NCBI RefSeq assembly: GCF_030767025.1
Contig: NZ_JASITE010000020.1
Location: 53,057 to 117,056 of the forward strand
DNA length: 64,000 nucleotides
Direction: 5' to 3'
Source of the DNA: Nocardia sp. CC227C
GTDB lineage: Bacteria; Actinomycetota; Actinomycetes; Mycobacteriales; Mycobacteriaceae
In this document: piece after piece, positions 59,164 to 64,000 of the stretch
Numbering within the stretch: the stretch's first letter is position 1
Layout of the letters: each line of letters begins with the position of its first letter
Notes under the pieces: generated by a model
What the model was told of the DNA's origin: nothing
What the model saw: only the letters and a program-made list of their open reading frames with translations
The model's database searches: none
Translations under genes and position numbers: made by a program

Positions 59164-59832
59164 TCAGCTCTCGTCGCCGCGCACGACCGCGTAGATGAAT
59201 CCGTCCCAGCCCTTGCTGCCGACGGTCTGCAGCACGGTGGCGTCCAGGCGCGGTTCGGCGGCGCAGAATTCGATCACCTCGCGGCCGGCGCGAATGATCG
59301 GATCGGCCGAATCCGCCTCGGCCACGCCGCCGTCGCGCACCACATTGTCGACCATGATCACCGCGCCGGGCCGGGTCAGCCGCAGCGCCCAGCGCACATA
59401 GTTGGCATTGTTGACCTTGTCGGCGTCGATGAACACCAGGTCGAAGGGCTCGGGCCGCTCCTCCGCCAGCACCGGCAGATTGTCCAGGGCCGCGCCGATC
59501 CGGATATCGACCCGCTCCCCCACTCCGGCGCGGTCCAGATTCTCCCGCGCCACCCGCGCGTGCTCCGGGTCGTATTCGAAGGTCACCACCTGCCCGGACT
59601 TGCCGACCGCCCGCGCCAGCTGCACGGTGCTGTACCCGCCGAGCGTGCCGATCTCCAGCACCCGCCGCGCGCCGATGGACAGTGCGGTCAGGCGCAGGAA
59701 CGCACCCTGGGGTGGGGAGACGTCGATGGGCGGAAGTCCGGCGGCCGCATTGGCCGCCAGCACATCCGAATCCCGGTCTCCCACCAGGGCGTCCACGAGA
59801 TAGCGATCTACGTCGGTCCAGTCTGCGCTCAT
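59164..59832 (-). CDS. O-methyltransferase family 3 (CCoAOMT-like)
   Basis: 222 residues from ATG 59832. SAM-dependent catechol-type O-methyltransferase: GAFLRLTALSIGARRVLEIG, TLGGYSTVQLARAVGKSGQV, TFEYDPEHARVARENL, FDLVFIDADKVNNANYVRWA and AVIMVDNVVRDGGVAEADS. The metal-binding Asp residues (FIDADK and VDN) are present, so a Mg-dependent catechol substrate is likely. Separates ureC from the YchJ-like gene; not part of urease function. Confidence 0.9.
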   Translation of the reverse strand: MSADWTDVDRYLVDALVGDRDSDVLAANAAAGLPPIDVSPPQGAFLRLTALSIGARRVLEIGTLGGYSTVQLARAVGKSGQVVTFEYDPEHARVARENLDRAGVGERVDIRIGAALDNLPVLAEERPEPFDLVFIDADKVNNANYVRWALRLTRPGAVIMVDNVVRDGGVAEADSADPIIRAGREVIEFCAAEPRLDATVLQTVGSKGWDGFIYAVVRGDES

Positions 59833-59878
59833 ATCCGCAGTCTGCCACCGGAGCGGGCCCCGGCGCCGAACACGAACG

Positions 59879-61618
59879 CTAGAACAGGAAATAGCGCTGC
59901 GCCATCGGCAGTTCGACCGCGGGATCCTCCGCCCACACCTCGCCGTCGATGCGCACCGTGAACGTGTCCGGATCCACCTCGATGCGCGGCATGGCGTCGT
60001 TGTTGGGCAGATCCGCCTTGGTGCGGCGACGCACATTCGCGACGGGCACGAGCGTGCGGTTCACCCGCAGCCGGTCCGCGAGTCCGTCCTCGATGGCGGC
60101 CTCCGACACGAAATGCAGCGAGGTACCCGAGGCCACGGTCGGCGAGGCCCCGAACATGGGGCGCGGCAGCACCGGCTGCGGGGTCGGGATGGAGGCATTG
60201 GCGTCACCCATGGCGGCCCACGCGATGGCCCCGCCCTTGAGCACGGCGTGCGGGCGGACGCCGAAGAAGGCGGGCTCCCACAGCACCAGATCGGCCAGCT
60301 TGCCCACCTCCACGGACCCGATCTCGTGGTCGAGTCCGTGCGTGACCGCCGGGCAGATGGTGTACTTCGCGATATAGCGCCGCACCCGATTGTTGTCCGC
60401 GACCCCGTCGCCGGGCAGCGCGCCGCGCCGCTTCTTCATGACGTGCGCGGTCTGCCAGGTGCGCATGACCACCTCGCCGATGCGGCCCATGGCCTGCGCG
60501 TCACTGCCGATCATGGAGATCGCGCCCAGATCGTGCAACAGATCCTCGGCCGCGATGGTGGAGGGCCGGATCCGGCTCTCGGCGAAGGCCAGATCCTCCG
60601 GAATCGACGGGCTCAGGTGATGGCACACCATGAGCATGTCGAGATGTTCGTCGAGGGTGTTGACGGTGTGCGGCCGGGTCGGATTGGTCGAGGACGGCAG
60701 CACATTGAGATACGAGGCGACGGTGATGATGTCGGGCGCGTGCCCGCCGCCCGCACCCTCGGTGTGGTACGAGTGGATGGCCCGCCCGCCGATGGCGGCC
60801 AGGGTGTCCTCCACGAATCCGGCCTCGTTGAGCGTGTCCGAGTGCAGCGCCACCTGCACGCCCGAGGCGTCGGCCACGGTGAGGCAGGCGTCGATGGCGG
60901 CCGGGGTGGTGCCCCAGTCCTCGTGCAGTTTGAAACCGCCCGCGCCGCCGCGCAACTGCTCCCACATGGCCTCGGCGCGCACGGTATTGCCCTTGCCCAG
61001 CAGCAGGATGTTCACCGGCCAGGAGTCGGTGGCCTCCAGCATGCGGCCCAGATGCCACGCGCCCGGGGTGACGGTGGTGGCCTTGGAGCCCTCCGCCGGT
61101 CCGGTGCCGCCGCCCACCATGGTGGTGATGCCACTGGACATCGCCTCGTCCAGCAGCTGCGGGCAGATGAAGTGCACGTGGCAGTCGATGGCGCCCGCGG
61201 TGACGATGCGGCCGTTGCCCGCGATGATCTCGGTGGACGGGCCCACCACCAGATCGGGGTGCACCCCGCTCATGGTGTCGGGGTTGCCCGCCTTGCCGAT
61301 GGCGCGGATGCGGCCGTCGCGGATCCCGATATCGGCCTTGATGATTCCCCAGTGGTCGACGATCACCGCGCCGGTGATGACGGTGTCCGGGGTGCCCTCG
61401 GCGCGGGTGGCGCGGGCCTGGCCCATGGATTCGCGCAGCACCTTGCCGCCGCCGAAGACGGCCTCGTCACCGGCGAGTCCCGGCCCGCCGCTGCGGTCCT
61501 CGGTGATCTCGATGAACAGGTCGGTATCGGCGAGGCGGATGCGGTCGCCGACGGTGGGCCCGAACAGTTCGGCATAGCGGGCCCTGGACAGTCGGGTACC
61601 GGAGAGTTCGTCCGTCAT
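59879..61618 (-). CDS. ureC: Urease alpha subunit
   Basis: 579 residues from ATG 61618, coupled to ureB by ATGA. Catalytic subunit hydrolysing urea to ammonia and carbamate at a di-nickel site. Ligands are visible: AGAIDCHVHFICPQ (HxH), the carbamylated Lys in GGFKLHEDWGTTP, HSDTLNEAGF, SYHTEGAGGGHAPDI, and the mobile flap with catalytic Cys-His in MVCHHLSPSIPED; the last ligand Asp is in MIGSDAQAMGR. A complete, standard-length enzyme. The frame extends beyond the start but over ureB. Confidence 0.97.
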   Translation of the reverse strand: MTDELSGTRLSRARYAELFGPTVGDRIRLADTDLFIEITEDRSGGPGLAGDEAVFGGGKVLRESMGQARATRAEGTPDTVITGAVIVDHWGIIKADIGIRDGRIRAIGKAGNPDTMSGVHPDLVVGPSTEIIAGNGRIVTAGAIDCHVHFICPQLLDEAMSSGITTMVGGGTGPAEGSKATTVTPGAWHLGRMLEATDSWPVNILLLGKGNTVRAEAMWEQLRGGAGGFKLHEDWGTTPAAIDACLTVADASGVQVALHSDTLNEAGFVEDTLAAIGGRAIHSYHTEGAGGGHAPDIITVASYLNVLPSSTNPTRPHTVNTLDEHLDMLMVCHHLSPSIPEDLAFAESRIRPSTIAAEDLLHDLGAISMIGSDAQAMGRIGEVVMRTWQTAHVMKKRRGALPGDGVADNNRVRRYIAKYTICPAVTHGLDHEIGSVEVGKLADLVLWEPAFFGVRPHAVLKGGAIAWAAMGDANASIPTPQPVLPRPMFGASPTVASGTSLHFVSEAAIEDGLADRLRVNRTLVPVANVRRRTKADLPNNDAMPRIEVDPDTFTVRIDGEVWAEDPAVELPMAQRYFLF

Positions 61619-61932
61619 GAGTCCAGCTTTCCGGGTGGGGTGAGACTGATTCCGTGCACCTCGCGAGCGCCGCCCAGCGGCACCAGCGAAACCCGCTGGC
61701 CCAGACCGGGTTCGAACCGCACCGCGGTTCCGGCGGGGATGTCGAGGCGGCGGCCGTGCGCGGCCGCGCGATCGAACTCCAGCGCCGCGTTCGCCTGCGG
61801 GAAGTGCACATGCGATCCGACCTGCACCGGCCGGTCGCCGGTATTGACCACATCCAGTTCGATGCGGTCGGCACCCGGATTGATCTCGATCGTGCCCTCG
61901 GCACAGTGGTATTCGCCGGGAATCATCGTCAT
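61615..61932 (-). CDS. ureB: Urease beta subunit
   Basis: 105 residues. Short beta-barrel subunit: MIPGEYHCAEGTIEINPG, RPVQVGSHVHFPQANAALEF, RLDIPAGTAVRFEPGLGQRV, LVPLGGAREVHGIS. Both ends overlap neighbours by ATGA (ureA-ureB and ureB-ureC), so the three structural subunits are translated as a coupled unit. ATG 61932 adds two residues before MIPGEY; the ATG at 61926 is an alternative. Confidence 0.96.
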   Translation of the reverse strand: MTMIPGEYHCAEGTIEINPGADRIELDVVNTGDRPVQVGSHVHFPQANAALEFDRAAAHGRRLDIPAGTAVRFEPGLGQRVSLVPLGGAREVHGISLTPPGKLDS

Positions 61933-62231
61933 CCGATCGGGTGGTGGACGGTGACGAGCTTGGTGCCATCCGGGAAGGTGGCCTCCACCTGCACGTCGTG
62001 GATCATCTCCGGCACCCCGGGCATGACGTCGTCGCGGGTGAGCACGGTGCGTCCCGACGCCATCAGCTCGGCCACGCTGCGCCCGTCCCGCGCGCCCTCG
62101 AGCACGTGGTCGGTGATGAGGGCGACCGCCTCCGGATGGTTGAGCTTGAGTCCGCGCGCCTGTCGCCTGCGGGCCAGCTCGGCCGCGTAACTCAGCAGCA
62201 GGCGTTCCTGCTCGTGCGGCGACAGTCGCAT
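61929..62231 (-). CDS. ureA: Urease gamma subunit
   Basis: 100 residues, exactly family length. RLSPHEQERLLLSYAAELAR, RRQARGLKLNHPEAVALITD, HVLEGARDGRSVAELMASGR, VLTRDDVMPGVPEMIHDVQV, EATFPDGTKLVTVHHPI. First gene of ureABC; the 90 bases upstream to the thioesterase gene contain no evident regulatory palindrome. No ureE follows; accessory genes are at 52.7-54.9 kb. Confidence 0.97.
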   Translation of the reverse strand: MRLSPHEQERLLLSYAAELARRRQARGLKLNHPEAVALITDHVLEGARDGRSVAELMASGRTVLTRDDVMPGVPEMIHDVQVEATFPDGTKLVTVHHPIG

Positions 62232-62321
62232 TCGGGCTCCTCACCGAGGTCGTGGGGCGGATCGTCGGTCATTCTGACACGCCCCGTATTACCTCAGTGT
62301 TTCCTCGCTCCCCGCGGTGCG

Positions 62322-62768
62322 TCAGTCCCGCGCGGCGAGGTTCTGCAACCGCACCTGCCCGCGCGCCACCGTCCGCTCCTGCTCGTCGGTGATGACCACG
62401 ACCCACAGCTGCTGCGACCGGCCCCGGTGGATCGGTGTCGCGACACCCCGCAGCGTCCCCTCGCGCACCGCGCGCAGGAAGTCGGTGTTGTTGTTGACCC
62501 CGACCACGGTGCCCTTCTCCCCCAGCCACACGCCCGCGGCCACACTGGCGAGGGTCTCGATGACGGTGCAGTACACACCGCCGTTCACGATGCCGGCGGG
62601 CTGGAACTGCTGCGGCGTCACCACCCACTCCGCACTCACCCGATCCCCGGACAACTCGGTGAACTTCAGCCCGATGAGATCGGTGAAGGTGCCCTCGCTG
62701 AACCGGTTCATCAGTTCGGGCGTCACATCCGCCATGGACCGCACCGACGAGAAATCTTGCTGCGTCAT
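62322..62768 (-). CDS. PaaI family hotdog-fold thioesterase
   Basis: 148 residues. Hotdog fold with the PaaI-type active helix: TPQQFQPAGIVNGGVYCTVI, ETLASVAAGVWLGEKGTVVG, VNNNTDFLRAVREGTLRGVA, RGRSQQLWVVVITDEQERTV. Hydrolyses aryl- or acyl-CoA thioesters; 1,4-dihydroxy-2-naphthoyl-CoA thioesterase is a common role in menaquinone-using bacteria but cannot be distinguished here. Co-directional with urease, 90 bases upstream of ureA. The candidate iron-regulated RNA lies just upstream of it. Confidence 0.88.
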   Translation of the reverse strand: MTQQDFSSVRSMADVTPELMNRFSEGTFTDLIGLKFTELSGDRVSAEWVVTPQQFQPAGIVNGGVYCTVIETLASVAAGVWLGEKGTVVGVNNNTDFLRAVREGTLRGVATPIHRGRSQQLWVVVITDEQERTVARGQVRLQNLAARD

Positions 62769-62854
62769 GCCTTCACACTGGCACGACGGCGCGCTCCGGT
62801 CGGCACAGGGTCCCGATCACGCGGGGATTGCCGCAGAGGATTGCCGCGGATACG

Positions 62855-62957
62855 AAGCGGCGGGTTCCCGGTGACGACCATCATCGGGAACCCGCCGCGG
62901 TGTTAGGTCGGGGGTCACTGCAGCCCTCAGGACACTCGCTCGACCCTAACGCCGGTT
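62855..62957 (-). ncRNA. Candidate IdeR-controlled small RNA
   Basis: Downstream of the iron-box promoter the minus strand can form a first hairpin (62950-62902; GTTAGGGTCG with CGACCTAAC, one bulge) ending beside a five-C run. It is followed by a perfect 14-bp hairpin (62898-62857) as terminator. This gives a transcript of about 100 nt with no reading frame. Mycobacteria have an IdeR-controlled sRNA, MrsI, of similar size; relationship here is inferred. The alternative is a leader for the thioesterase gene 90 bases further on. Confidence 0.45.
62857..62898 (-). terminator. Perfect 14-bp hairpin between iron box and thioesterase
   Basis: GCGGCGGGTTCCCG pairs with CGGGAACCCGCCGC around a 14-base loop. 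It lies between the iron-box promoter and the thioesterase start, so it would end a short transcript. No U-run follows. Confidence 0.6.
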
Positions 62958-62960
62958 ATG

Positions 62961-62990
62961 AGTGTAGGTCAGGCTTACCTAACAAAGCAA
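62961..62990 (-). promoter_or_regulatory. IdeR/DtxR-type iron box inside a sigma-70-like promoter
   Basis: GTAGGTCAGGCTTACCTAA at 62964-62982 matches 17 of 19 positions of the IdeR consensus TWAGGTWAGSCTWACCTWA. On the minus strand it lies between TTGCTT (62990-62985) and TACACT (62966-62961), 18 bases apart: a promoter that iron-bound IdeR would block. Directed toward the hairpins at 62857-62950 and the thioesterase gene. Confidence 0.72.
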
Positions 62991-63076
62991 GTCCTTCGTT
63001 GATCTCGGTGCGTCGTCCGCGATCAGGTCGCCGCCGTCGTGAGGATCGTATCGGCGGGCACGACCGCGCGGTCGGC

Positions 63077-63979
63077 TCAGCGGAGGCCCAGGTTGGCCAG
63101 GATCTCCCGGGTCGCGCGCGACCGGTTGAGCGTGCAGAAGTGCAGGGCGGGGACCCCTTCGGCGATGAGCTTCTCGCACAGCCGCGTGGCGATGTCCACG
63201 CCGGCGGCCCGCACCGCGTCCCGGTCCTCCTCGGGGCCCGATCCGGCGGCGCGTTCGAGGTCGGCGACCATTGCCGGGGGCAGGGTGGCATCGCACAGCT
63301 GCGCCATCCGCCGCAGGCTGGCGAGCGAGAGGATCGGCATGATGCCGGGAATGATCGGCTTGGCCGCCTGTTCCGGATCCACCGCTGTCAACCGGTCCCG
63401 CAGGCGCAGATAGCAATCCGGGTCGAAGAACATCTGCGTGATGGCGTAGTCGGCCCCGGCGCGGAGTTTGGCGACCAGGGTCGCGGTATCGCGTGCGAGA
63501 TCGGGCGCGGCGTGGTGACCCTCGGGAAAGGCCGCGACCCCGATGTGGAAGTCGCCCCGAGCCGCGACGAGCCGGACCAGCTGCTCGGCGTATTCGATAC
63601 CGTCGGGATGTTTGGTCCAGGGTCCCAACGGATCTCCGGGCGGGTCGCCGCGCAGGACGAGCAGGTTGCGCACACCGCGGCGGGCGTGGCCGTCCACCAT
63701 CGCGCACAGTTCGGCGACGCTGTGCGCGACGGCGGTGAGGTGGGCGACGGGCAGCAGCGCGGTGCGCTCGGCGATCTCACCGACGACGCGGGCGGTGGCG
63801 TCGCGAGTGCTGCCGCCCGCGCCGTAGGTGATGGAGACGAAGGCCGGGTCGATCGCTTCGAAGGCACGGACGGTGCGCCACAGTCGGCTTTCGCCCGCCG
63901 CGTCACGCGGGGGCATGAACTCGAGTGAGAACGGTGTGCCGGTGCCGGCCCGAAGGCGTTGCACCACTGTCGATGTCAT
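63077..63979 (-). CDS. metF: Methylenetetrahydrofolate reductase
   Basis: 300 residues; ATG 63979 follows GGAG. FAD-dependent reduction of methylene-THF to methyl-THF for methionine synthesis. TIM barrel with catalytic Glu in PFSLEFMPPRD, SITYGAGGSTRDATARVVGE, LLVLRGDPPGDPLGPWTKHP, ADYAITQMFFDPDCYLRLRD, IIPGIMPILSLASLRRMAQL and ALHFCTLNRSRATREIL. Standard bacterial length without the eukaryotic regulatory domain. The third folate one-carbon gene in the window, after the cyclodeaminase-like gene and folD, but alone here. Confidence 0.95.
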   Translation of the reverse strand: MTSTVVQRLRAGTGTPFSLEFMPPRDAAGESRLWRTVRAFEAIDPAFVSITYGAGGSTRDATARVVGEIAERTALLPVAHLTAVAHSVAELCAMVDGHARRGVRNLLVLRGDPPGDPLGPWTKHPDGIEYAEQLVRLVAARGDFHIGVAAFPEGHHAAPDLARDTATLVAKLRAGADYAITQMFFDPDCYLRLRDRLTAVDPEQAAKPIIPGIMPILSLASLRRMAQLCDATLPPAMVADLERAAGSGPEEDRDAVRAAGVDIATRLCEKLIAEGVPALHFCTLNRSRATREILANLGLR

Positions 63980-64000
63980 GATTCGAGGCTCCGCGTGATG

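Noticed and set aside
1..64000. CRISPR array, rRNA operon or prophage structural genes
   Set aside because: No regularly spaced repeats, no rRNA-like sequence and no capsid, tail or terminase motifs were seen.

Overview
The window is GC-rich actinobacterial chromosome, most likely Nocardia or a close mycolic-acid relative. This is an inference from gene content, codon use and frequent GTG starts with GTGA/ATGA stop-start overlaps, not from a marker gene. Recognisable pieces include a urease locus without ureE, recC-recB-recD, an L,D-transpeptidase, type II NADH dehydrogenase, an F420-type LLM oxidoreductase, class I fumarase, several TetR/MFS pairs and an IdeR-type iron box.

Layout. 1-3.9 kb: end of a membrane protein gene, a D,D-carboxypeptidase, class I fumarase and a divergent MarR regulator. 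3.9-9.2 kb: a partner-switching/stressosome module (rsbR, rsbS, rsbT, an RsbX-like phosphatase, a five-domain RsbU-like phosphatase and a STAS antagonist) preceded by a SigB/SigF-type promoter and closed by a perfect 18-bp hairpin. 9.4-10.5 kb: an LLM oxidoreductase.

10.8-20.1 kb is an accessory region. Two perfect 46-bp direct repeats (11075 and 17943) bracket gene remnants, an ABM monooxygenase, an XRE regulator and a compact, translationally coupled eight-cistron operon. That operon comprises five small proteins (one with an apparent frameshift, two with Clp-N-like repeats), a ThiC-like radical SAM protein, a nucleotidyltransferase and a GalE-like epimerase. Beyond it lie a GT2 glycosyltransferase flanked by 62-bp imperfect direct repeats, a short array of tRNA and tRNA-like sequences, and a frameshifted Fic gene. 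The operon is the best candidate for an undescribed system: it looks like a small pathway joining a ThiC-type product, a nucleotidyl group and a sugar.

20.2-35 kb: LysR with a DJ-1/PfpI protein, a cyclodeaminase-like protein and FolD (one-carbon folate), an L,D-transpeptidase, a SanA/YdcF protein, a PrmC-like methyltransferase with a repeat insertion, a HAD hydrolase, an aldehyde dehydrogenase/SDR/TetR group with a perfect operator, and a Baeyer-Villiger monooxygenase/TetR/MFS group. 35-46 kb: an alpha/beta-hydrolase lacking its serine nucleophile, then recD, recB and recC. 46-52.5 kb: a class A beta-lactamase-like serine hydrolase, P450, NDH-2, two paralogous secreted glycine-zipper proteins and a possible 29-residue peptide. 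52.6-62.3 kb: urease, with ureABC separated from ureFGD by about 5 kb of unrelated genes. 62.3-64 kb: a thioesterase, a candidate IdeR-controlled small RNA and metF.

Starts were chosen by ribosome-binding site, family length and overlap. No database search was possible, so functional calls rest on motifs recognised by eye.
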